Assembly (NCBI RefSeq): GCF_041146795.1
Contig: NC_135170.1
Span: forward strand, 22,128,033 to 22,192,032
Direction of reading: 5' to 3'
Length of the DNA stretch: 64,000 nt
Source of the DNA: Maylandia zebra
Taxonomy: Eukaryota > Chordata > Actinopteri > Cichliformes > Cichlidae
The notes below the pieces were generated by a model. The model was given only the letters and a program-made list of their open reading frames with translations, did not search any database and had not been told where the DNA came from. The translations under genes and the position numbers were made by a program. The first letter of the stretch is position 1. Each line of letters starts with the position of its first letter. Shown in pieces: positions 45,544 to 59,500 of this stretch.

Positions 45544-46713
45544 CTGTGGGGACAATCAGCAATAACTGATTTATTCACATTTAAAGTATTATTCACTAAA
45601 TAAGATCATTTACTTTCCTTTGTGGTTCTGAAGTGTCAGAGGTTTACGTTTCTATTTATCTCAATAACCTTTTTCATGTGACAACAGGAGGTAAATGTTT
45701 TTGTCTTTTAGCTGAATTGAACTCTTGCAACTTTTGCGACTTCATGTCACTCTGTAGAGTTCATCTAAATATCTAAAGTTTCCAGTTTAGTGAAATGTGT
45801 TTACACTGATACAAAGTTTCAGTTTTAATTTTCATTTGATTTCTTCTGTCATAGTGGAATAATATGATTTTTACAGAGCCAAAGTTTTTTAAGGGGCAAA
45901 AAATGTGAAATTAGTGTTGGCCGTATGACACTGATGCTCCCACACAAGCTTCAAACTCAAAGTTTCCTTGAACCACTATTTCAAAGGTTGCTTCGGTGTG
46001 GAAAATCACATGTCCCATGTACATGATCACACCCCACCCTAGTTACTGAAACATGCCCTACCACCCCAACACATCCTGTTTCCCCTAGGACACCTTCATC
46101 TACCTGCTACATTACATAAGTTTACAGAATCAACTGACCAATCAATCCATCGTTACAAAATTGTATTTATATCATTCACACAATGAATGATATAAATACT
46201 TTGATACAATCAGCAAATGGAAATTGAGATTTCATGTGCTGTCTCCTATTTCATTACTAGATGTCACTGAACAAAGCTTTGAATGAATGAACCAATTTTC
46301 AACAGGACTGATGAAGTGGTTCAATAGAGGTTCATTGTTTTATTTGCACATCACTAGGCAGGAGTTGGACCCAAACGCAGCATTTGGAAGATGGAGTGGT
46401 AAACTAAAAAGTGACCCTATTAACTTGAACTAAGTGCAAAATAATTCAGATAAAAACAAAACAAAAAAAACAAAAAACAAACAAACAAGGAGATCTGAAT
46501 CTTCGAGGAAAACAGACTACACAAGACTAAGGAGCTTGGAAAGAAAAAGCGTCTGGACTTCGCTTGAAGACGTTTCACCTCTCATCCGAGAAGCTTCTTC
46601 AGGTCTAAGGTTAAATAGTGGAGAGTCCCAGAGACTCCCAGATTTAAGCCCTATGGGAGAGTTCAAATAGTGAACAGAGGCAGTGGCTTACAACACCAAC
46701 TATCTGCCATCTA
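45544..46713. other. Upstream region of gene A
   Basis: The exon with the gene A start codon begins with a splice acceptor at 45543, so the promoter and non-coding first exon should lie somewhere here or further right, but I cannot place them. Near 46355-46410 a GGACCCAAACGCAGCATTTG stretch resembles the LTR family of 26035-26640 and 37827-38304. Confidence 0.35.
46525..46711 (-). repeat. Penelope-like tail fragment
   Basis: Sequence around 46536-46605 (CTTGGAAAGAAAAAGCGTCT, then the reverse of GATGAGAGGTGAAACGTCTT) matches both arms of the Penelope pair at 27375-27960, including the later GCAGTGGCTTACAACACC part. The Tc1-like element inserted directly after it. Confidence 0.5.
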
Positions 46714-46931
46714 CAGGGAGTGCAGAATTATTAGGCAAATGAGTATTTTGTCCACATCATCCTCTTCATGCATGTTGTCTTACTCCAAGCTGTATAGGCT
46801 CGAAAGCCTACTACCAATTAAGCATATTAGGTGATGTGAATCTCTGTAATGAGAAGGGGTGTGGTCTAATGACATCAACACCCTATATCAGGTGTGCATA
46901 ATTATTAGGCAACGTCCTTTCCTTTGGCAAA

Positions 46932-47943
46932 ATGGGTCAAAAGAAGGACTTGACAGGCTCAGAAAAGTCAAAAATAGTGAGATATCTTGCAGAGGGATGC
47001 AGCAGTCTCAAAATTGCAAAGCTTCTGAAGCGTGATCATCGAACAATCAAGCGTTTCATTCAAAATAGTCAACAGGGTCGCAAGAAGCGTGTGGAAAAAC
47101 CAAGGCACAAAATAACTGCCCATGAACTGAGAAAAGTCAAGCGTGCAGCTGCCAAGATGCCACTTGCCACCAGTTTGGCCATATTTCAGAGCTGCAACAT
47201 CACTGGAGTGCCCAAAAGCACAAGGTGTGCAATACTCAGAGACATGGCCAAGGTAAGAAAGGCTGAAAGACGACCACCACTGAACAAGACACACAAGCTG
47301 AAACGTCAAGACTGGGCCAAGAAATATCTCAAGACTGGTTTTTCTAAGGTTTTATGGACTGATGAAATGAGAGTGAGTCTTGATGGGCCAGATGGATGGG
47401 CCCGTGGCTGGATTGGTAAAGGGCAGAGAGCTCCAGTCCGACTCAGACGCCAGCAAGGTGGAGGTGGAGTGCTGGTTTGGGCTGGTATCATCAAAGATGA
47501 GCTTGTGGGGCCTTTTCGGGTTGAGGATGGAGTCAAGCTCAACTCCCAGTCCTACTGCCAGTTTCTGGAAGACACCTTCTTCAAGCAGTGGTACAGGAAG
47601 AAGTCTGCATCCTTCAAGAAAAACATGATTTTCATGCAGGACAATGCTCCATCACACGCGTCCAAGTACTCCACAGCGTGGCTGGCAAGAAAGGGTATAA
47701 AAGAAGAAAAACTAATGGCCACCTTGTTCACCTGATCTGAACCCCATTGAGAACCTGTGGTCCATCATCAAATGTGAGATTTACAAGGAGGGAAAACAGT
47801 ACACCTCTCTGAACAGTGTCTGGGAGGCTGTGGTTGCTGCTGCACGCAATGTTGATGGTGAACAGATCAAAACACTGACAGAATCCATGGATGGCAGGCT
47901 TTTGAGTGTCCTTGCAAAGAAAGGTGGCTATATTGGTCACTGA
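46932..47943 (+). pseudogene. Tc1-like transposase, frameshifted
   Basis: It opens with MGQKKDLTGSEKSKIVRYLA (helix-turn-helix region) and RDHRTIKRF. The catalytic residues lie in VLWTDEMR (first Asp) and FMQDNAPSHAS (second Asp). Just after KEEKLMA, near 47713, the frame shifts; the next frame gives PPCSPDLNPIENLW with the third acidic residue (Glu) and continues to a stop after GGYIGH at 47941. So all three DDE residues are present but in two frames. Confidence 0.85.
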
Positions 47944-48030
47944 TTTGTTTTTGTTTTGTTTCTGAATGTCAGAAATGTATATTTGTGAATGTGGAGATGT
48001 TATATTGGTGTCACTGGTAAAAATAAATAA

Positions 48031-48353
48031 ATGGTAAATGGCCTGCATTTGTATAGCGCTTTTCTAGTCCATAGGACCCCAAAGTGCTTTACACTACATT
48101 CAGTCATTCACCCATTCACACACAGGCGATAGCAAGCTACATTGTAGCCACAGCTGCCCTGGGGCGCACTGACAGAGGCGAGGCTGCCGGACACAGGTGC
48201 CACCGGGCCCTCTGACCACCACCAGTAGGCAAACATGGGGTTAGTATCTTGCCCAAGGATATTTGGCATGCAGCCAGGGTGCAGCCTGGGATCGAACCAC
48301 CGACCTTCTGATTAGTGGCTGACCTGCTCTGCCACCTGAGCTACAGCCACCAC
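48031..48353 (-). mobile_element. tRNA-derived SINE with L2-type tail
   Basis: On the minus strand the 5' part has a box A-like TAGCTCAGGTGG and box B GGTTCGATCCC, indicating a tRNA-derived Pol III head. The 3' part reads AAAGCGCTATACAAATGCAG and ends in a CATTTACCATT-type tail similar to L2-clade LINEs. Flanking AAATAA (48025-48030, 48354-48359) is the likely target duplication. Confidence 0.8.
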
Positions 48354-48591
48354 AAATAATTGAAATGGGTATATATTTGTATTTTGTTAAGTTGCCTAAT
48401 AATTATGCACAGTAATAGTCACCTGCACACACAGATATCCCCCTAAAATAGCTAAAACTAAAAACTACTTCCAAAAACATTCAGCTTTGATATTAATGAG
48501 TTTTTTGGGTTCATTGAGAACATGGTTGTTGTTCAATAATAAAATTATTCCTCAAAAACACAACTTGCCTAATAATTCTGCACTCTCTGTA

Positions 48592-50458
48592 TAACGGTCT
48601 GTCTCTCTGTGTTGGCCCTGCGATAGACCTGTCCACCCCGCCTCTGGACTGCTGGGATAGGCTCCACCCACCAGGCAGAGTGACTACAATACCCCATCAG
48701 CCTTTTACGGCTGAGAGCTCATCAAGAATGATAAAAAAATAATAAAATCATGCCCATATACTTCACTGTAAATTTACTATTGTTATCATTTATACACAAA
48801 TAGTCTTCACAGTCTCCTTTTACATCGACAGTCTTGCTGCCTTACGTTTTTGAGGTTGAGATACCAAAATATGAAAAAAAAAATACTATAATACAAAATG
48901 CATTGAGAAATATTTCATATTTTATACTTAAATTAGCCATTATTACTTATGTGAGGCAGTATCAGTTTATACTGTAAATAAGCATAAGAGGGTGAACATG
49001 CTATGCTTCAACACATCTGTGAATCATTCAGAAAAATGGAAGAAAATGTTGATGAAAGACTGATATTTATTCTGGTTCTTTAAAAAAAGATGATTTTCCT
49101 TTAAAAAAGAAAAGAAAAGAAAACAAACAAAAATAACAACAACAAAAAAACAATGCCCCTAAGAGTAAGAGTAATGGGGGTTACAGCCAATTCAGGGACT
49201 CATATCAAAGACTTTAAGCATTGAAAATGTATTCACAGAATTAAAATAACATCTGGTTATAATATTATGAGTAAGGGTGTACAACTGTTTTTAATTTTTA
49301 TTACTTATATTAAAAACTGAGCTTGGACAAAAATGACTGGACATGGCATTTCAGGATATTACATTGCATTAAAAACCCAAACAAAAGTATAATTGATTTC
49401 TAAGGTAAATTGGGGATTAAGATTGTAAGACACGCTTTTAGAAATAATGTGATAATATATTTTCATACAAAGCACACTCGGTTCTTTTTTGGGCACTCAA
49501 ATGGCACAGGATACTTGGAAAGACCTGCAACAACAACAATGGGTGTTAGGTGTGACAGAGGTGCACCTTAGACAAACTCAAATTCTGTCAACAGCACACT
49601 ATGTTGTCAAAATATCACAACAGAGTCCACTGATACTACTACCAAAACTATGTTCATATAATAATATTCTTTGTGAAGAATAAACATAGACGACAGGTCA
49701 GAAAGATTGTAGGGAACAAGAAAGCAACAATTAAAAGAGCATGACAAGAAGTGTGAATGTGTCCTTGGAAAAACCCCAGAAACTTTAAGTTTTACAAATA
49801 AATTTATGACTAGTTGTGTTTTTCATACACAAATCCATCTTATCCTAATTCAGATATTGTTTTTAAGAAAAACACCCTCTGCTGTGGCTCTAATGTATGA
49901 AAACCTGTCAAAAACACATATTTGTGTGTGAAAGGTTGAGATGAAAAACTATTATCTCATAATAAAAATCTTAAATCAATGGTCTGGATGACTTGTTACC
50001 TTTAAATATTTGTAGGTAAATACAATTACAGTTTTAATTGTAATTTTAGATAAAATACATTGATGTTCCTTTTAATTACAGGGGAATTACGCGTTAGTTG
50101 TGGGCTGTATTATAAAGTGTTGCCATGTTTTTACCTTCTGTGATAAGTAGACTGATTTTACATGTACTGAAATGTGCTATATAATTGTCATTGTCATCTG
50201 AATGAACCATAACTAAACTCATGAAATAAAAGCATTAAAGTAGATCAAAACATATGTAGAGTGATGTGAATCTCTTTCAGTTTTTCCTCCAACTTCTCTG
50301 CTAGCCTCAAGATTTAAAACATTAAAAGAGACAGATGTCTTACAGAAATAAAAATCCAGAATCACTTATGACATTCACAAAATCAAAGTCAAATGTCACC
50401 AAAGACCAAATAAAAACAACTGAAAAGGACTGAGACCAAATCAGATGTTTTCTTTGTT
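48592..50458. other. Intergenic region 3' of gene B
   Basis: Around 48600-48720 is a teleost-type repeat fragment (TGTTGGCCCTGCGATAGACC). The rest is AT-rich with no exon or frame I can support. The 64-codon frame at 49489-49683 has no recognisable feature. A definite poly-A signal for gene B could not be picked. Confidence 0.4.
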
Positions 50459-50528
50459 TTAAACAGCACTTCCTCTGGTAAGACCTGTTTGTGTCCAGGC
50501 TTCTGCAGTTTCTACCTGGTCAGCAAAT
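50459..50528 (-). CDS. Gene B last exon with stop codon
   Basis: It completes the split Gly codon and encodes FADQVETAEAWTQTGLTRGS and AV, then TAA at 50459-50461. The acceptor is TTTCAG. Confidence 0.75.
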
Positions 50529-53500
50529 CTGAAACATTAAAAAAAGAGAGCAAAGGTTTGACAATAAACAATAACCAATGAACATAATATAATTTCTACA
50601 TTTTAAAAATCGTAATATTGCTTGTAAAACTCCTCACACTAAAGAATACCAATGGCTATAATTAGTTTAAATGTTGAATTGCAGATTCCCCTAAAATGGA
50701 CTCATTGCAGCCTCTGAGCTGATCATCATACTTTGGCTTAAAATAAATGTTAACATTGTTAAGAGCAAAAATTATTTATTTTTTGTAAAATTTTTAATAT
50801 TTAATGTAATACCATAGATAACATATTAGGAGTTACCCAGTAAGAGACACTTCATCATCTGGAGTGCCTGGAAGTTCATCATAACGTTTCTTCACCATAT
50901 CAAGCTCTGTTGAAACATCTGAAAAACAAATTTGAATTTTTGTGAATCAGTAATTTATAAGTTAATTTAAAAAATAGATAAATAGTTACATAGACTAAGT
51001 TATCAGGTGCAAGATTGCAAAGATAAAGAGAAAAGGACGGAAGCATTATCAAGCACTTGGAACCGATGTAATTACAGCAAACTGTCCTGTTTACCTGGGA
51101 GTGAGCTCCCATCAGTCTTGAATGAACATTCAAAGGATTCCTTCATAGTAGTCTCCAGAATCTCAAGGATGTCTCTCTAATTTAAAAAAAAAAAATTGTA
51201 TTCACTTATCACAGATCAAATATTGTATTAAAGTCAAATTAAATTACATTTAGAAATTTCTCAGACTTGATTTAAAACATAAATGGAAACATAACTTTTT
51301 GTATAAGTCTATTCCAGTTAAACACAGAAAAAGCCTTCAGGTGAGCTATAACAAAATATGGTCATAATATTTCTTCATAAAACAGGACAAACCCTTAAAC
51401 TGCGTAACTTCTCCAACATGGTATTTTTTGCCTGCTCAAACATGTCCTTTTTTGAGTGCACATGGTTCTTAATAGTCTCCCTCATGTTGTACAGCGTGTC
51501 TTCTCCTCTAAATTCTGCAGCCTCTACAATAAGACAGAAAACTCCAATCAGATTTCTCTTGCTGAATAATGATAAATATAAATATGTGTTTTAGTGCCAA
51601 GTTGTGAATAATATTATCTCTTACTCTTGTAGCCTTCTTCCATAATGTTCACAATTGTCTCTGTCAGACTGCTGTAGACTTTATTCTTCTGTTCCCGGAT
51701 CATTCTGTTCAGTTTTGCCTTAATTTTTTCTTCCTTAGAGACAAAACATGAAATACAGATGAACGTCGTTTTAAATTACATCAAGCTATAAAACTAATTT
51801 TTCATTTTTTCCTTTTACTGTACTTTACTGTTTGAATTGATGTATAGGAAAGTTTCATCTCTTACCTCTGTCTTGAGAAATCTAAGCTGCAGTTCAGTAT
51901 TTTTGTACTTTTCAATCAGAGAATCAGTGTTAAGAGAAAAAGTCTTGATGACTCCGTTGAATGCTCCACATTCTGAGTCATTTCTAAAACATGTAAACAT
52001 TGTGGTTATTAATGGCAGAGTTGGCAAGTTTATATTTGAAAATTGTGATATGTTATAAATTACATATCTTGAATAATATTATGTGACTGTTTAGAACTTG
52101 TCTTTTCTTACGGGAAGGTCTTTCTGAACTCTTCATCAATGCTGTCGGTCAGACATGAAGCCAACATCATGTTAAGGTTAATTAGGGTCCCATTCTTTGG
52201 TTTGTGGACGCCACCATTCTCAACAACACACTTCAGTACCCTGGGAAAAGCACCACCCTTCTTTCCCTAAAGCAAAAAAGAAAACAGAATTATTTAAATA
52301 CATATTACTGTTAAATATGTAATTTTTTTGTAACTAGATTTAAAATACGTACACGATTCAAGAAGTTCTTGAGTTTTTCTCCGTATGAACGTTTGGATTT
52401 CTCAACGCCATCATTAAGACATTTTTCAAAGGCCGTAATGGTCTCTTCCATTTCTTTGTTGATATTTGCAAGTTGAAGGATCATGTTTCTCTCAAGTTCT
52501 GAACACACCTCACCTTTTTTATCATCCTGAAAAATATTTGAAGGAATAAAACTATAAAAAAAAAATACTTATTATTTCTTATAGATCTATAAACTCCACT
52601 TGGCTTTAAGTCACTCTACTATAAGTAAAACAGAACGGCAAAAATACATGAATCAATTGATCACTTAATAACCTATAAATTAATACATAAAAAAAACACA
52701 ATAAGAAACACAAAGACATTTGAGAAATCCCAACATGTAAGAGTTGGTTTTACTTGACCTTACCACTCCTCCGGAGTTGGCTCCTTGAATCAAAGCAAGA
52801 ATCCCATAAGCTCCACTCACATAGTTTACTATCTCAGAGTGACAGTCATTGAGCTCTTGCAAAAATCCCTGAAGTTTGGGTATTTCTGTTAAGAAGAAAT
52901 TTCAGTGCCACAGTTTGAAATTACGTACTATAATTCAAATTAAATAATTCTTCTTTCAGTCAGAGCAAACTAAAACAACATGTGCATCAAGACTTCACCT
53001 ACCAGTTTCTTCTGGACTTAGATGTTTCCCTTTTAGGAACTCTTTGGAGCTCACTGTGAACACTTTGAAACTGCCGTCAGTGAAGTGTTTCTGCGGAAAA
53101 ATGATTTAATTTTAAAGCATCTTTGCAACTGTGGAGAGTCTGTATTATTTTCTGTCAGCCTATAAAACTCACATTAATCTTGCTTCGCTTGTTGAATTCT
53201 TTCCTTACTCCATCCTTGGCTTGCTGGTTTCTCATTACTATTCGATCATGGATATGAGCTCGTGAACTACAAGAAATGTGCACATCTGTACTGTTACCGT
53301 CATCACTATTATCATCACCATCACCATCATTAATTTGGGGCAGGCTGGGCGGTTTTGATTTATTCTTGGCCTTTAGGTGAAAATGTGTGAACCAAACTGA
53401 GCTTTGCCTGACTTTTGCACACCTGTAACTCTTTGTTAACACATAGATTGTCTTTAAAGACTGGCTGTGGCAATGTTTCTCTGCCTGATTGTGCTGGTAC

Positions 53501-56500
53501 TCCAGTTTGTTGCCTTCTATTTTTAAATGTCTGGTCTGGTTAATATCCTCTCATACTTGCTAACTTGGGTTGTCAGAGCCTCACACCAAAATACTTACCT
53601 ATTCACTACAGTCTTTCCTTCCAGCCAGTCATTGAGTACTCTCTCCCAAACCACCACCTTAGGGTGGTGCTCTCCACTAAATCACCAGTTCATTGTATAC
53701 ATTTGTTTCATTGGAAATAAACCTATTGAGCTTCAGTTGTGCGAGTCTGCTTTGCGGGTCCAGTCATATATGATTATATGGCTTTATTTGCTTAATGTAT
53801 TTATTTTGACTGTTTAAAAAAACAAACTCGCAAATATGGGAGTTTGCATGGAAAATGTACTTACAGATCATCTGAATCATCAAGAAGATCAGACTTGGTG
53901 CAGATAAAGTGAATTTGCTGACATTCGCCACCATTTCCAATCAGACTACTGACACTGTCCAGGATCTCCCAGGCCTCTTTCTCTGATGTTGCACGATTAA
54001 TGTCAGTCACAATCCACACAGTAGAACAATCTCCAACTATCTGAAAGGAGAATAACATGTCTCAGTGCTTCATTGAAAGATGACTGTTTACAGACAACAC
54101 AGTATAAGCAAAGAGCAGTAAATGTGAATTACCCCTTTCCACATCTGATCTCTGCTCTTGTTACAGTCACCATTTCCAGGAAAGTCCACAAGTGTGACAT
54201 GCTGGAGAAGAGACTTGTTTGGCACCCTGACAGTCACACACTTCACTAGTGGCCAAAACCACTTTTTTCCTTCATTGCCTTCTCCTTGTTTTGAATCACT
54301 TCTTGTGTACTTGACAAATTGTGCAGAAAGTTCATTAGCCTGCAATAAATAATAAAAGCAGTGCAGTTTAATTTTAATCCTACAGTTTAAGTGCTTTACA
54401 AAAACCATTAAAAAGTCCGTGACATAAAAAAAACTTAAAGAAATTGGATCACTAAAAAAAAAATATATATATATTTTTTTAATCATTTTATTTTTTGCTT
54501 TTATATTAAACACAGCATGCTTATACAGATTCAACTGAGGACAATTACTACATTTAGCATTTGTGAACTTATAAGTAAAAAAGAAAAAGGAGAAAAAAGA
54601 GGAAGAAAAAATTATAACAACATTAACTAAATAAAGAGTAAAATAAAATAAGAAAATTCGCGCAGAGCGTGAGGCATGAATTATGATCAGTTAATTAAGA
54701 ATTCTAGAAATGGCTACCAAATCGTACAAAAACTCGCCAGTTTCCCCTTTCTATCAAATATTATCTGTTCCACCCTGGCCCAGACACCATCTCATTAAGC
54801 CACCTTTTAAAACACGGGGCCGAAGAAGACCGCCACTGTAAAAGAATAAGTTTCTTTGCAGCCAGCATTGTAATTATCTGTTTTTGTGAAAAGGAAAAAA
54901 GATTTGATTGATGCAAATGATCCAATTATAGCCAGTGTACCATCAAGTGGTACTTTTTTCCTAAATTGGTTTGAAAACCACGTAAAAATCTGGCTCTAAA
55001 AAGCTTTAAAGACAGGGAAATGCCAAAATAGATGTGCAAGGGAACCTTCGTCAATTTTCGATTTAAATGATCAGATTGTGTCATGTACAAGCTTCCCCTT
55101 GCGTTATATTGGATCAAGACTGAGGAGAAATTCAGGTCATGTGAAACCCTTTTTAAAACAATCAACCATTTGATAGTTTTGAGAAAGTCTCTAATTATCA
55201 TTCAAAACCAAAATGAAAATAGATTTTTGAATTATTTAAAAGTTTTTATTCTCTATTTAAATAACACTTACTACACTCTTGTTCTCAACAGCAGAAACTA
55301 CTTCATGTGGGAATTTTGCATAGTTTTCAACCACTTTGCTCAGCAGTTAATTTCTAAAGAGTGATTTAAAAAGGGTAGTGTTACGTTCCCCTAAAAGGGT
55401 CCAGGCGGTGAGGGGGAAGCAACAAAAAGTGTCCAGGTCAGAAAAAGGAGTCAAGGAGGCAAAAGGGTTAAGTTAAAGAGTTTTATTAAAGTAGCTCAAC
55501 TAAAAGAGACGGACAAGCCGCTATCACCATTTAAGAAAAACAAACAAAACTCAGGCGTTGGTCAATAAAGTAAAACGTAAGCCAAAAAGAGAGCAGCTCA
55601 CTAGCTGAAAACCACCAAAACACAGCTCACTAGCTGCAAACACCACAAACACTCAGCTCACTAGCTGTAACCACACTACTGGCACTCTGGCCCAGAGCTC
55701 ACCTTTCCCTGGGCTTAAATACTTTTAATTACTGATGTGAGTCAGCTGTGTAACAGGGAAAGGTGGCACCTCAGGCAGAAGAGGTGGTGGGACACACCCA
55801 CACAGGCACCTTCAGGAGGAGGCCCTGCTAAGGCCGTAACAGGTAGTTAGGTTAGAACAGGGAACTGATCACTGTTGTGTGAAGAGGTAAAGGTTCTTAG
55901 ACAGACAGACAGACCACTGGATCTGTTTTTGGTGTTTTGTGTTTTTTGGACTTTTGGATCTATGCTGCATTCTGTTTTCAGAAGTGAGATGTGTTTCCAA
56001 TTTGTAATCTTTTGTCAATTTGGTCAGTTCCCTTTTGTGTCCAAGTTGTCCTAGTTTCACCTGTGTCCCCTTCCCAGCATCCCCAGTGTGTCCCCCTGTC
56101 TGTTATAGTAGTAATATGAGTTTGTCTTACTGATTCACATCTCAAAATCTTTCGCCTGGATTGGAGAAATTCTGGAATTTCTTTGAAATATTTGTTCTCC
56201 ATGAGGTTTTCAGAGGACTTTTCTTTCCATTCTTCTCCATAAAGTGCTGACAGCTTTTCAACAGCATCACGATAATCATCATCGCCTTCCTTGTCCTGAT
56301 CTTCATTATTGTCAAGAAACTGATGAAATGACCACAACTCATCTTTCCACTCCTACAAAAATAGATGACAAGCCATTTATTGGAGGCATGTACCCAGCCT
56401 TAAGCTCCAAGAACTGCACTATAACAAATGATTTAGTTTTAAGTACAAATCAAACTTTGAGAATTCATTTTACCTCCTTTGTGATGAACTCAATTTCTGC

Positions 56501-59500
56501 CTCATACTTTGTGCTACGTGTGTTAGCTTCCACTTTGATCATGACTGAGGTGCAGGCATTGATGCTTCCTGAGGGTAAAAGATTCTTCTCTTTGATGATG
56601 GCATTTATCAAAGAGCTCTTTCCAGCCCCAGTTTTACCAATGACACCAACCAGCTCCCTCTTGTCTGTCTCCAAATCACTGATCTTTTTCCTGTTGAACA
56701 AGATTTTAAAGATGGGTTAATTGATTCAGTCATGAAAACATTTTTAAGCATGCTTCAAAAGGTTTAAAAGAGAGTTTTGTTATTTTTAATAGTAATCACT
56801 ACTAGGTATTTCAGTTTTATAGACTCGCTCCACTAATTGTTTACTGTATGTTGTTTTGATCTACACCTTCTTTTTTGTGTCAGCTAAAGTGAAAATGTTT
56901 CCTTCAAGAGTTGGTAGATACCGGGAACAGGAAAAAAAATGTAGCTAAGTCACCAAAACTTCCTAAAAATATCAGTCTTTGTTGGTCTTAACTTGGAAAG
57001 TTTTAGTTTACTACCGAATCATTCCGTCATCTATAATTGTGCGGCTGTAAGTCAAAAGTATGATGTAAAAATAACTAAACAAAGAACCAACACGTCAAAC
57101 AGACTGACACAAGAAACTAACTGGTGACTATTGAACCAAAAGGGTTCATGTTCATGATGGCACTGTTGTCTCACACCACCATTTGGTTGGGGGCCTTTTT
57201 GTTTTGAGTTTACGTGTTCTCTCTGTGTTTGCCTCTGTTCTCTCCAGGTACTTTGGCTTTCTCCAACAGTCCAAAGACGTGCAGTTAGTGCATTTAGGTT
57301 AATAAATTTTAAATCCTCATCAATGTAGTTACTCATTCCTGTGACTGTATCTTGGTGTAACCAGTGTGACTTCCATAAAGTTTGTTTGGACTGAATCATT
57401 TTAATTGTTCTGATCATGTGAATATACTGCTTATTTTTGCGTGTGTCAAGACTCTTGAAAAGGGACCATCTTCTCTGTGTGACTCAATTACACATAACTA
57501 GCAGTTTTTGAGGATGTTTTACAGATATTTTCTGCATTTTTGGTTTCTTCAAACACAATCTCTCTTTGATCTGTTTGTGAAACTGTCACATGATCAGGAG
57601 TGGAACCAGGCCCATACATTACAAAATATGAAAAAACTTAATACTCACTTTAAGAAATCACTGAGTTTGTCTTGGTCATTTAGTCTTTCATGTACAAATG
57701 TCATGATGCTTTTCACATCAGACAGTATGATTGATTCTGTGGACAAAGAAAGGAAAAAACTATTTAAAACAAATACCGTATTTTCGCAACTATAAGGCGC
57801 ACATAAAAAAGCCTTAGATTTTCTTTAAAAAGTGCGGCGCGCCCTATAGTGCAGTGCGCCCTGTGTGTTGTAAGGAGGACGTAGTAGAGAACACCATGAG
57901 AACGCTAGAGGGTGAAGTGTGGGCGTTGATCGTATATACACCGGGACAATTGCACATACCTGTATAAAAGGACAGGTATGTGCATTATGTGGAACATCGT
58001 TGTTTTAACAACCCTGAAAATGGCAAAGAGACACGCATATGAAGCACAGTTTAAACTGAAGGCCATCAGCTACGCGGAGGAACATGGAAATCGAGCAGCC
58101 GCGAGAGAATTTAAGATTAATGAATCGATGGTTCGCAAGTGGAGGAAGCTGGAAAACAAGCTCCGACAGGTCAAGAAGACGCAGCAGAGTTTCCGCGGAC
58201 ATAAGGCGAGGTGGCCCGAGTTGGAGGAAAGACTCGAGCGTTGGATCATCGAGCAAAGAACGAGCGGGAGAAGCGTTTCGACGGTCACCATTCGACTAAA
58301 AGCAGTTTCGCTAGCAGAAGAAATGAAAATTGAACATTTCCGAGGAGGTCCGTCTTGGTGCTTTCGTTTCATGAAACGGTGCCATTTTTCCATCCGGACC
58401 AGGACTACGGTAGCGCAGCAACTTCCAGCAGATTATAATGAAAAGCTGGCCATCTTCCGCTCCTACTGCAGCAAACACATCGCCGACAAACACATCCAGC
58501 CCAGCCACATCACTAACATGGACGAGGTGCCGCTCACTTTCGACATCCCGGTGAGTCACACTGTGGAGAAGAAGGGGACCAGCACGGTAGCGATACGCAC
58601 AACGGGGCACGAAAAGTCTTCTTTTACTGTTGTGCTTGGCTGCCATGCTAATGGACAGAAACTGCCACCTATGGTGATTTTTAAGCGAAAGACTTTGCCT
58701 AAAGAGAAGTTTCCAGCAGGAATCATCATTAAGGCAAATGAAAAGGGCTGGATGGATGAGGAAATGATGAAAGACTGGCTGAAGGAGGTGTATGTAAGGA
58801 GACCAGGTGGTTTTTTCCACGCATCACCATCGCTGTTGATCTGTGACTCTATGCGTGCCCATCTCACAGCCGATGTGAAAAAACAAGTGAAACAAATGAA
58901 CTGTGAGCTTGCTGTCATTCCGGGAGGCCTGACAAAGGAACTCCAACCGCTGGACATCGGTGTGAACCGGCCGTTCAAAGTAAGGCTGCGAGCGGCCTGG
59001 GAGCGATGGATGACCGATGGAGACCACAGTTTCACCAAGAGTGGAAGGCAGCGCCGGGCGAGTTACGCCACAATTTGCGAATGGATTGTAGATGCTTGGG
59101 CTAACATGTCTGCTGGCACTGTTGTTCGAGCTTTCGCAAAAGCCGGCATCATTTCCGAGGAGCCGCACGGCACGGAAAGTGACTCTGACAGTGAAAAAAG
59201 AAACCTGGCATGTTTGATGGAGATTTAGCGCAGCTGTTCAATTCAGACACAGAGGATGAGGACTTCCATGGGTTTGATTGATGACAATTACCGGTAATAA
59301 AAATGTGAGTTCCAAACTCAGTTTTGCTCCCGCTTTATTTTTAAACACGCATAATTGTATGCGCCCTATAATCAGGTGCGCCTTATGTGTGTGTTAAATA
59401 CAGTAATGGCACACATAACTGAGACTGCGCCTTTTAGTAAGGTGCGTCTTATAGTCGTGAAAATACGGTATTTAGTCTGGCATGTACAAATGTCATGATG

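Larger units (their letters stand above)
46714..48589 (+). mobile_element. Tc1-like transposon with nested SINE, 1876 bp
   Basis: Inverted ends (CAGGGAGTGCAGAATTATTA and TAATAATTCTGCACTCTCTG) are flanked by TA on both sides (46712-46713, 48590-48591). The transposase gene lies at 46932-47943. A 323-bp SINE (48031-48353) is inserted in its 3' part. Confidence 0.88.

Noticed and set aside
58005..59168. Minus-strand frames of 83-169 codons
   Set aside because: They are antisense shadows of the pogo transposase.
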